Shown in pieces: positions 1 through 6,614 of a stretch of 11,286 nt of DNA. Where the stretch lies: contig JACDCA010000447.1 of the NCBI GenBank assembly GCA_013694635.1, positions 1-11,286 of the forward strand, in the 5' to 3' direction. The first letter of the stretch is position 1. Every line of letters begins with the position of its first letter. Origin of the DNA: Acidobacteriota bacterium (lineage in GTDB: Bacteria > Acidobacteriota > Vicinamibacteria > Vicinamibacterales > 2-12-FULL-66-21). A program made the position numbers and the translations under genes. The notes under the pieces are model-generated. The model did not search any database, was not told the DNA's origin, and saw only the letters and a list, made by a program, of their open reading frames with translations.

Positions 1-1
1 G

Positions 2-3000
2 AGCAAGGGGTGGCCCGCGATCGCCGCCGGCGACTCGACGCTGATCCTTGCGCCGACCGGCAGCGGCAAGACGTTGACCGCCTTTCTGTGGTGCATCAAC
101 CGTGTCATGTTCGAGCCTCCTCCTGAAACGAAGCGGCGGTGCCGCGTCGTTTACATCTCCCCGCTGAAGGCGCTCGCCGTTGACATCGAACGCAACCTCC
201 GCGCGCCGCTGGCCGGCATTGCGCACCGGGCGGCCGCGCGGGGGGATCGATTTCATCCTCCGGTCATTTCCATCAGAACCGGAGACACGCCCGCCGTTGA
301 ACGCGCGCGCTTCATGCGTGAGCCGGCCGACATCCTCATCACCACACCCGAGTCGCTCTACCTGCTCCTCACCTCGAATGCCCGCGACGCCCTCCGAGCG
401 GTCGATACGGTCATCGTCGACGAGATCCACGCGCTGGTGCCGACCAAACGCGGCGCGCACCTCGCGCTGTCGCTCGAACGGCTGCAGGCGCTGCGGGACG
501 GCGATCGCTCGATCCAGCGGATCGGACTGTCCGCGACGCAGCGGCCCCTCGACGAAGTTGCCAGGTTTCTCGGGGGGACGTACGCCCAGGGTCCGAAGGG
601 CTTGCCCCCCGAAGCCTTGGCGAAGGCGGGTGCGGAGGGTGCGGGGGCGATTCACGACGAGTTCAGTACTCAAGGAGGTGTGACGCCGCGCTACCGGCCC
701 GTTACGATCGTGGACACGTCGGAGAAGAAGAAGCTCGAGCTACGCATTGAAGTTCCGGTCGAGGACATGGCAAAGATCGGGCAGGCGGAAGAGATCCCCA
801 GCGGGCCTGCGTCGCAGGGGCCGAAGCGGACGTCGATCTGGACGGCGATCCACCCGCGGCTCCTCGAGCTCATTCGCGCGCATCGGTCGACGCTGATCTT
901 CGTCAACAGCCGGCGCATCGCCGAGCGGCTCGCCGCCGCGCTGAACGAGCTGGCCGGCGAGGTGCTCGTGCGGTCGCATCACGGATCGCTGGCGCGCCCG
1001 CAGCGAATCGAGGTCGAGGACGGCCTCAAGGCCGGCCACATCCGCGGCCTCGTGGCCACCTCCTCGCTGGAGCTCGGGATCGACATGGGCGCGATCGATC
1101 TCGTCGTGCAGATCGAAGCCCCGCCATCAGTCGCGAGCGGCATGCAGCGCATCGGCCGCGCCGGCCACACGATCGGCGCCGCCAGCCGCGGCGTCATCGT
1201 TCCCAAGTATCGCGGCGACCTCATTGCCTGCGCCGCGGTCGCGCGTGCAATGCACGAGGCGCGCGTCGAATCGAGCCGGTATCCGCGCAATCCACTTGAC
1301 GTCCTGGCGCAACAGATCGTCGCGATGGTCTCGATGGATCCGTGGAACGTCGAGGAGCTCTTTTCGACGCTGCGGTCCGCCGCCCCCTTCGCCGAGTTGA
1401 GCCGGTCCGTTTTCGAAGGCGTCCTCGACATGCTGTCGGGACGCTATCCGTCCGATGACTTCGCTGACCTGCGTCCGCGCATCACGTGGGATCGTCTGAA
1501 CGGCACGCTGACGGCACGCGAAGGCGCGAAGCGTGTGGCGGTAATCAACGGCGGCACGATACCGGACCGGGGCCTGTATGGCGTGTTCCTCGTCGGCGAA
1601 CGCGGGCCCGGCGCGCGCGTCGGCGAGCTCGACGAGGAGATGGTCTTCGAGAGCCGCGTCGGCGAGACGTTCCTCCTCGGCGCTTCGACGTGGCGGATCG
1701 AGGAGATCACGCACGACCGCGTCCTCGTGTCGCCGGCTCCCGGGGAACCAGGCAAGATGCCGTTCTGGAAGGCGGATGCGGCCGGACGTCCGCTCGAGCT
1801 GGGACGCCACATCGGCGAGCTCATTCGCACGCTGCGCGCCCTCCCGGCCGGAGCTGCACTCACACGCCTGGTCACCCATCACGATCTGGACCAGCAGGCC
1901 GCGGAAAACCTGCTGCGTTATTTGAACGACCAGGTCGTCGCGGCCGGCGCGGCGCCGGACGACCGGACAATCCTGATCGAACGCACGCGCGACGAACTGG
2001 GCGACTGGCGGATCTGCGTCCTGTCGCCATTCGGCGGCCGCATTCATGCGCCCTGGGCGATGGCGGTGGTCGAACGCGCCCGGGCCCACGCCGACCTCGA
2101 CGTCGAAACGATGTGGGCTGACGATGGGTTCGTCGTCCGGTTTCCGGAGACGGAGGAGCCGCCCGATCCCGCGCTGATGGTGCCGTCGTCGGAAGAAGTC
2201 GAGGCGCTGGTGCTCCGGCAGTTGGGCGGCACGGCGCTGTTCGCCGCAAAGTTCAGGGAAGCCGCGGCCCGCGCGTTGCTGCTGCCGAAACGAAGGCCGG
2301 GCGGACGCAGCCCGTTGTGGCAGCAGCGGAAGCGCGCGGCGGATCTGCTTGCGGTGGCGTCCCGGTTCGGCTCGTTCCCGATGCTGCTGGAAACCTATCG
2401 CGAATGTCTTCGCGACGTGTTCGACATGCCAGCGCTCGTCGACACGCTGCGGCGGATCGAACAGCGGCAGATCAAGACCGTCACGGTGGATTCGACGATT
2501 CCGTCGCCGTTTGCCTCTTCCCTGCTCTTTGCCTATGTCGCCAACTACATCTACGACGGCGACGCGCCGCTTGCCGAGCGGCGCGCACAGGCGCTGTCGA
2601 TCGACCAGGCGCAGCTGCGCGAGCTGCTCGGGGACGTCGAGCTTCGTGAGCTGCTCGACGCTGATGCGCTCGCCGAAGTCGAAGCGCAGGTGCAACAGCT
2701 CGACCCGGCGTACCACGCGCGGTCGGTGGATGGCGTCCACGATCTGCTGCTTCACCTCGGCGATCTGACGCCCGCGGAAATCGCGGCCCGCGGCCGCGTC
2801 GACGCAACAATGGCGATCGAGGAGCTCGGACGGGCTCGGCGCATCATCACCGTGAACATCGCCGGCCAGTCGCGCGTGCTGCCGGTCGAGTACGCCGGCC
2901 GCTATCGCGACGCGCTTGGCGTCCCCTTGCCCCCGGGGCTTCCCGATTCGCTATTGCAGCCGTCGCCAACCGCGGGGTCGGATCTCGCCAGGCGTTATGC

Positions 3001-4621
3001 GCGAACGCACGGGCCGTTCACCACCGCGGAGTTTGCCGCGCGGTACGGTCTCGGTCACGCCACGGCAGACGGGCTGCTGAAAGACCTGCATTCTGCCGGG
3101 CGTCTGCTCGAGGGGGAGTTCCGGCCGGGGGGGTCGGGGCGCGAGTGGTGTGATCCGGAGATCCTGCAGTCCGTGCGACGCCGCTCGCTCGCGCGGCTGC
3201 GCAAACAGGTCGAACCGGTCGAACCGCACGTCTTCGTGCGGCTGCTCACGAGCTGGCAGGGTCTCGTGCGAAGACGCTCCGGATTGGATGCCCTGCTGGA
3301 CGCCATCGAGCACCTCCAGGGCGTCCCGCTGCCGGCGACGGTCTTCGAATCCGAAATCCTTGCCGCGCGCGTCGCGAACTACCAGCCGTCGGACCTGGAC
3401 GCACTGTGCGCCGCCGGCGAAGTCGTCTGGCGCGGCGTGGAGCCGCTCGGCGACCGCGACGGACGGCTGGCCCTCTATCTCACCGACCACTTCGGCCGCC
3501 TCGCCGGGCCTGCGGACCCGGGGACCCTCCTCCGCCAAGGCTGCGGCGGGCAAGCCCAGGGACCTGAGAGCTTCTCCGACCGCGAACGGGCGATCGTGGA
3601 GCATCTCGGTTCCGTCGGCGCGTCCTTCTTCGGTGCGATCCATGACGCGACCGGCGGCGGATATCCCGGCGAGACCGTCGAGGCGATCTGGAACCTCGTG
3701 TGGAAGGGAGTCGTCACCAACGACACGTTTCATGCGCTTCGCGCGTTCACCCGTGCGCCCGAACGGCGCGCGCGGAAGGTGAAGACGGCTGGACGGTCGT
3801 TCCGCAGCCGTCGGGCCTCTCCACCGTCTGCCGAGGGGCGCTGGTCTCTCGTCTCCGATCGCATCGGCGCGCGGGTCTCATTGACGGAATGGTCCGCGGC
3901 CGTCGCGCAGCAGCTTCTCTCACGCTACGGCGTGCTGACGAGGGAGGTCGCTGGTGCGGAAGGGATCTACGGCGGATTCAGCGCGGTCTACAAGGTTCTC
4001 AAGGCAATGGAAGATGCCGGACGGATCCGCCGGGGCTATTTCGTCGCGGAGGTTGGTGCGACGCAGTTCGCGCTGCCGGCGGCGCTCGAGTTGATGCGAT
4101 CGCTGCGCGAAAACCCGGACGAACCTGAAACCATCGTGCTCTCGGCCACCGATCCTGCCAATCCATACGGCACGATGCTCAAGTGGCCGGGGCTGGTGCG
4201 CGGGGAAGGGCCGGTGGACGGAAGCGTTTCCGCGGAAGGCGTGGGGCGGGGTGCAACGAGGACGGTCGGCTCACAGGTGATCTTCGTCAATGGGGTGCTG
4301 GCCGCCTATATTCCGCGCGGCGGGCGACAGCTGCTGGCTTATGCGCCGGACGATGAGCCGGAGCGATCGGCGATCGCACGGCCTCTGTCGACGCGCCTCG
4401 CATCCATCGCGCGCGGAGAAGACGGCCGTGCAGGCTTGATGATCTCGGAAATCAACGGCGTGCCTGCCGCGGAGCACCTGTTGGCGCCGTTCCTCCTCGA
4501 CGCCGGCTTCTACGCGTCCGCAATGGGATTGATGGTCAGACGACTTGCGACCCCTGATCGCTCATCGCTCATCGCTGATTATGAGGACCGATCCTCGATC
4601 GCGAATCGAGGATCGCAATAA
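2..4621 (+). CDS. lhr: Lhr family ATP-dependent DNA helicase, 5'-truncated
   Basis: Large superfamily 2 helicase of the Lhr family, a 3'-5' translocase involved in DNA repair. The frame is open from base 2, so the true start lies before the window. At least 1539 residues are present, close to the ~1540 of E. coli Lhr. Helicase motifs in order: Walker A APTGSGKT (50-73), YISPLKALA (152-178), DEIH (419-430), SAT (530-538), LIFVNSRR after base 892, and QRIGRAGH (1145-1168). The core ends after the conserved PSPFASSLLFAYVANY stretch (about 2500-2550). The long C-terminal region, with winged-helix-like segments and WQGL, is the Lhr-CTD; E. coli Lhr-CTD has been reported to carry uracil-DNA glycosylase activity. 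Oddities: two in-frame repeat-derived insertions (near 598 and 3529), and a last ~25 residues encoded by a heptamer array rather than conserved Lhr sequence. A Nei glycosylase follows, a neighbourhood also known in mycobacteria. Confidence 0.95.
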   Translation, partial: SKGWPAIAAGDSTLILAPTGSGKTLTAFLWCINRVMFEPPPETKRRCRVVYISPLKALAVDIERNLRAPLAGIAHRAAARGDRFHPPVISIRTGDTPAVERARFMREPADILITTPESLYLLLTSNARDALRAVDTVIVDEIHALVPTKRGAHLALSLERLQALRDGDRSIQRIGLSATQRPLDEVARFLGGTYAQGPKGLPPEALAKAGAEGAGAIHDEFSTQGGVTPRYRPVTIVDTSEKKKLELRIEVPVEDMAKIGQAEEIPSGPASQGPKRTSIWTAIHPRLLELIRAHRSTLIFVNSRRIAERLAAALNELAGEVLVRSHHGSLARPQRIEVEDGLKAGHIRGLVATSSLELGIDMGAIDLVVQIEAPPSVASGMQRIGRAGHTIGAASRGVIVPKYRGDLIACAAVARAMHEARVESSRYPRNPLDVLAQQIVAMVSMDPWNVEELFSTLRSAAPFAELSRSVFEGVLDMLSGRYPSDDFADLRPRITWDRLNGTLTAREGAKRVAVINGGTIPDRGLYGVFLVGERGPGARVGELDEEMVFESRVGETFLLGASTWRIEEITHDRVLVSPAPGEPGKMPFWKADAAGRPLELGRHIGELIRTLRALPAGAALTRLVTHHDLDQQAAENLLRYLNDQVVAAGAAPDDRTILIERTRDELGDWRICVLSPFGGRIHAPWAMAVVERARAHADLDVETMWADDGFVVRFPETEEPPDPALMVPSSEEVEALVLRQLGGTALFAAKFREAAARALLLPKRRPGGRSPLWQQRKRAADLLAVASRFGSFPMLLETYRECLRDVFDMPALVDTLRRIEQRQIKTVTVDSTIPSPFASSLLFAYVANYIYDGDAPLAERRAQALSIDQAQLRELLGDVELRELLDADALAEVEAQVQQLDPAYHARSVDGVHDLLLHLGDLTPAEIAARGRVDATMAIEELGRARRIITVNIAGQSRVLPVEYAGRYRDALGVPLPPGLPDSLLQPSPTAGSDLARRYARTHGPFTTAEFAARYGLGHATADGLLKDLHSAGRLLEGEFRPGGSGREWCDPEILQSVRRRSLARLRKQVEPVEPHVFVRLLTSWQGLVRRRSGLDALLDAIEHLQGVPLPATVFESEILAARVANYQPSDLDALCAAGEVVWRGVEPLGDRDGRLALYLTDHFGRLAGPADPGTLLRQGCGGQAQGPESFSDRERAIVEHLGSVGASFFGAIHDATGGGYPGETVEAIWNLVWKGVVTNDTFHALRAFTRAPERRARKVKTAGRSFRSRRASPPSAEGRWSLVSDRIGARVSLTEWSAAVAQQLLSRYGVLTREVAGAEGIYGGFSAVYKVLKAMEDAGRIRRGYFVAEVGATQFALPAALELMRSLRENPDEPETIVLSATDPANPYGTMLKWPGLVRGEGPVDGSVSAEGVGRGATRTVGSQVIFVNGVLAAYIPRGGRQLLAYAPDDEPERSAIARPLSTRLASIARGEDGRAGLMISEINGVPAAEHLLAPFLLDAGFYASAMGLMVRRLATPDRSSLIADYEDRSSIANRGSQ
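598..626 (-). repeat. Short repeat copy 1, inserted in frame in lhr
   Basis: Read on the - strand, these 29 bases match 3529-3557 on the + strand at 26 of 29 positions (mismatches at repeat positions 4, 15 and 19). Both copies share CGCCAAGGCT near the start and GGGCAAGCCC at the end. The copy falls between helicase motif III (GLSATQR ... FLGG) and the RPVTIVD strand, where I expect only a short linker in Lhr proteins. Here about 35 extra residues occur, including GLPPEALAKAG. It contains the small dyad GCCTT-GGCG-AAGGC. Probably one member of a dispersed intragenic repeat family. Confidence 0.7.
3529..3557 (+). repeat. Short repeat copy 2, inserted in frame in lhr
   Basis: Second copy of the repeat at 598-626, in the opposite orientation and therefore read in another way as protein (LLRQGCGGQAQ). 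It sits in the C-terminal region of Lhr, between the LYLTDHF strand and the RERAIVEHL helix. That linker appears to be longer than usual by about 20 residues. The copy has a CCGCC/GGCGG stem potential. The short unrelated-looking peptide at a linker supports insertion of DNA rather than conserved protein. Confidence 0.7.
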
Positions 4622-4679
4622 TCCGGGATGCGGGATCCGGGATCGGTTTGTGGATCGGCGATCAGAGATCAGGGATTCG
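4557..4679 (+). repeat. Degenerate heptanucleotide (ATCNNNN) array between lhr and nei
   Basis: From 4557 to the nei start codon the DNA can be parsed into about sixteen units beginning ATC (or ATT/ATG), most exactly 7 bases long. Examples are ATCGCTC, ATCGCTG, ATCCTCG, ATCGAGG, ATCCGGG, ATGCGGG, ATCGGCG and ATCAGGG; a few units are 9, 12 or 13 bases. The tetramer GATC occurs nine times. An 11-bp perfect stem lies inside it (4589-4599 with 4605-4615, loop 4600-4604) but no T run follows. The array overlaps the last ~21 codons of lhr and supplies its stop codon. Its last full unit gives AGGG, which is the only Shine-Dalgarno-like sequence before nei. Confidence 0.75.
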
Positions 4680-5513
4680 ATGCCTGAAGGCGACACCATC
4701 TTCCGCGCCGCCCGTGCTCTGAACCGCGCTCTCGCCGGAAACGCGGTCGTACGGTTCGAGTCCGTTCTCCCTCACCTGACGCGCGTGCATGACGACGAGC
4801 CGATTACCGGGCGCACCGTGACGAGCGTCAAGTCCGTGGGCAAACATATCCTGATGGAATTCACCGGGGGGCTCCTCCTCCGGACACACATGCGCATGAA
4901 TGGCAGCTGGCACATCTACCGGCCTGGTGAAAGCTGGCAGCGCCCGCGCCTCTCCATGCGCGTCGTCGTCGGCACCGAAGACTTCGTTGCGGTTGGGTTC
5001 GATATCCCGGTGGCGGAAATGATCAAGGAGAAGGACCTGCGTCGCCACGAGGAACTGCGAAAGCTGGGGCCGGATCTTCTAGCGGAACGTTTCGACGCCG
5101 CGGGTGCGGAGCTTCGCATCCGGGCGCGCGGTGCCAGCGAGATTGGCGACGTACTTCTCAACCAGCGCGTGCTTGCCGGGATCGGCAATGTCTACAAATC
5201 GGAGGTGCTCTTCGCCTGCGGCGTCGATCCGTTTGCCAGAGTCGAATGGTTGACCCGCGACGAGATCTCGTGCCTGGTGTCGACCGCGCGCCGGTTTCTC
5301 AGGGCCAACGTCTCCGACAACCTGGCCGCTATGACGACCTACACGGGCTTTCGCCGCACGACGCGGCGTTCCGATCCGAAAGAACGCTTGTGGGTGTACG
5401 GCCGTGCCGGGGCCCCCTGCCGGAAGTGCGCCACGCCGGTGAGCATCCGCGCGCAGGGACGGGATGCGAGACTCACCTACTGGTGCAGAGCATGTCAACC
5501 CTCGAGGTCCTGA
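4680..5513 (+). CDS. nei: Endonuclease VIII-like DNA glycosylase/AP lyase (Nei/Fpg family)
   Basis: Bifunctional DNA glycosylase and beta,delta-lyase that removes oxidised bases in base excision repair; 277 residues, normal for the family. The start is the ATG at 4680 because the catalytic N-terminus must be Pro after Met removal. MPEGDT gives Pro2 (nucleophile) and Glu3, as in Nei2-type enzymes rather than the MPELPE of Fpg. Lys55 in SVGKH fits the conserved DNA-contacting lysine. The helix-two-turn-helix spans about 155-190 (LAGIGNVYKSEVLF). The C-terminal zinc finger uses Cys247, Cys250, Cys269 and Cys272, with Arg264 in the finger loop. An upstream in-frame ATG at 4545 would add repeat-encoded residues and bury the catalytic proline, so it was rejected. 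It lies 58 bases after the lhr stop, in the same direction, and probably in one repair operon. It could be specialised towards Nei2 substrates; this is not decidable here. Confidence 0.93.
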   Translation: MPEGDTIFRAARALNRALAGNAVVRFESVLPHLTRVHDDEPITGRTVTSVKSVGKHILMEFTGGLLLRTHMRMNGSWHIYRPGESWQRPRLSMRVVVGTEDFVAVGFDIPVAEMIKEKDLRRHEELRKLGPDLLAERFDAAGAELRIRARGASEIGDVLLNQRVLAGIGNVYKSEVLFACGVDPFARVEWLTRDEISCLVSTARRFLRANVSDNLAAMTTYTGFRRTTRRSDPKERLWVYGRAGAPCRKCATPVSIRAQGRDARLTYWCRACQPSRS

Positions 5514-5893
5514 CCTGGATCGCGCTTGCGGTCGGAGCAGCAGCGTCCGCGGCGGCGCTGTGGGGCTACTACGGCGTCCTGCCCGGATGGCTCACAGGGC
5601 CGGAGATCTGCAGGCTGGAACACGGCGGCTGCGCCGTCCTGTTCAGGACATCCAGAGCCGCCTTGCTCGGCGTACCGAACGCCTCGCTGGGCATTGCGCT
5701 GTATGCCCTGCTTGCGGCGGGACTGGCAACGGCGTGGCCCGCCTGGATGCTTCTGCTCATGGTCCTGCCTGCGGTCGCCATGAGCGCGTTCCTCGGGTGG
5801 AGCCTGCTGTCGCGAAATCTTCAGTGCCGCATTTGCTGGGCTGGTCACTTCGCGAATTTCGCGCTGTTGCTCCTGCTGGCGGTCAGAGCTTGA
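5492..5893 (+). CDS. VKOR-family thiol-oxidising membrane protein
   Basis: Small integral membrane protein of 133 residues resembling the vitamin K epoxide reductase (VKOR) family. In bacteria these enzymes pass electrons from periplasmic thiol oxidoreductases to quinone and so drive disulfide formation. Seen: four hydrophobic segments (about 5-28, 58-80, 82-106, 115-132). A loop Cys pair is Cys40/Cys47, followed by TSRAALLGVPNASLGIALY, close to the VKOR Ser and GxPxxxxG(x)xxY signature. The active-site CxxC is Cys112-Arg-Ile-Cys115 before the last helix. The ATG at 5492 overlaps the end of nei by 22 bases, suggesting translational coupling; a GTG at 5483 is an in-frame alternative. No DsbA-like partner or fused thioredoxin domain is nearby. 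Family assignment is by motif only, and the quinone and partner protein are unknown. Confidence 0.8.
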   Translation: MSTLEVLTWIALAVGAAASAAALWGYYGVLPGWLTGPEICRLEHGGCAVLFRTSRAALLGVPNASLGIALYALLAAGLATAWPAWMLLLMVLPAVAMSAFLGWSLLSRNLQCRICWAGHFANFALLLLLAVRA

Positions 5894-5899
5894 TTCGTG

Positions 5900-6091
5900 T
5901 CAAGGCGTCACATCCCACGGTCGCTCCCACGGCCGGAGCGAGCGCTGACCGGCGAGTAAAGGAAGCTCCTGGCGCTGCAGCTCGAGAAGAATCCGGACCT
6001 TTTCATGGAGAGGCTGTCGGGCTCGTTGCCGATGCCACTCCCGCTTGCGTGCGAGCAACATTAGGACATCCTCGGGAATAGTGTCAGGCAT
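5900..6091 (-). CDS. Small charged protein, partner of the nucleotidyltransferase
   Basis: I do not recognise a named family. The 63-residue reading frame starts at ATG 6091, and its ATG overlaps the nucleotidyltransferase stop in an 8-base ATGCCTGA junction, a typical coupled gene pair. The protein is soluble and mostly helical in appearance. It has an acidic N-terminus (MPDTIPEDV), a basic amphipathic stretch (LLARKREWHRQRAR), a second helix (EKVRILLELQRQ) and a tryptophan/proline tail (RPWERPWD). The longer frame opening at 6202 only reads the nucleotidyltransferase gene out of phase, so the short start is preferred. Small basic helical proteins encoded just after such nucleotidyltransferases are familiar in high-GC genomes, but their role is not established to my knowledge. 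It ends 6 bases from the convergent VKOR-like gene, with no visible terminator between them. Confidence 0.65.
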   Translation of the reverse strand: MPDTIPEDVLMLLARKREWHRQRARQPLHEKVRILLELQRQELPLLAGQRSLRPWERPWDVTP

Positions 6092-6587
6092 CGCCCGGGA
6101 CCTCGACATGGATGCCGTGCGCGTCCAGAAGTGCGCGCAGGCGCGGACGGTCGACGGTCGCCGTCTGGAGAAGCATCCACGCGCGTTCCCGTCGCCTCGC
6201 ACCGCCTGCCTGAAACGCCAGCGCGATCAAATGCTCGGGATCGACTACCCGAACAGGTACCCCTTCGTACTCGTGCACCCATGCCGTGTGAATTGCAGCG
6301 ATGACCAGCGCGTTGTAGGCGGGCAGGATTTGAACCGGAACACCGTGAACGAGCACGTGTTCCGCCTCGACCGTGAAGCCCTGGGACTCGGCCCAGCGGT
6401 ACACAGGCGCCAGAGAGACGAGCGGCGCCTGATCGCCGGGCAGAAGTGCGAATACGTCAATATCGTAGGTGCGGGTTGGCTCCGCATAGAAGAGGACCGC
6501 TGTAGCACCCCCGATGGCGTAGTCAGTGACGACACCCTCGTCACTCATCTGCTCCAGGACCCGAAAAACGTCTGCCAGCGATCGCAC
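6084..6587 (-). CDS. Pol-beta-fold nucleotidyltransferase (AbiEii/MNT-like)
   Basis: Predicted cytoplasmic nucleotidyltransferase of 167 residues. The polymerase-beta superfamily signature is clear: Gly26-Gly27 in AIGGATAVLFYAE, then Asp42 and Asp44 in TYDIDVF, which would bind the metal ions. The region where a third carboxylate is usual reads VPVQILPAYN and shows no obvious Asp, so the active site may be unusual. The GTG at 6587 is preferred because the preceding helix (LADVFRVLEQM) belongs to the fold; an in-frame TGA lies 3 bases upstream of it. ATG 6548 is an alternative that would remove that helix. It begins 27 bases after the PBP stop on the same strand and overlaps the downstream 63-residue gene. 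Relatives include AbiEii-type toxins and other minimal nucleotidyltransferases. The toxin role is inference; only the fold is supported. Confidence 0.8.
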   Translation of the reverse strand: MRSLADVFRVLEQMSDEGVVTDYAIGGATAVLFYAEPTRTYDIDVFALLPGDQAPLVSLAPVYRWAESQGFTVEAEHVLVHGVPVQILPAYNALVIAAIHTAWVHEYEGVPVRVVDPEHLIALAFQAGGARRRERAWMLLQTATVDRPRLRALLDAHGIHVEVPGDA

Positions 6588-6614
6588 GCGTCAATTCTAC
6601 GCGTGTCGTATTGA

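Noticed and set aside
1127..2755. Long open frame on the - strand (542 codons) opposite lhr, and a similar one at 2951-3733
   Set aside because: It is arginine/histidine/proline-rich shadow coding typical of high-GC DNA opposite a clearly conserved helicase, with no recognisable motif.
4589..4615. 11-bp hairpin at the end of lhr as a terminator
   Set aside because: No T run follows, the stem lies before the lhr stop codon, and it is made of units of the heptamer array.
4545..4679. Longer N-terminus for the Nei glycosylase starting at 4545
   Set aside because: It would be encoded by repeat DNA and would place the catalytic proline inside the protein, which is incompatible with the mechanism.
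6084..6587. Firm call of an AbiE type IV toxin
   Set aside because: Only the nucleotidyltransferase fold is visible; no AbiEi-like winged-helix antitoxin gene is present.
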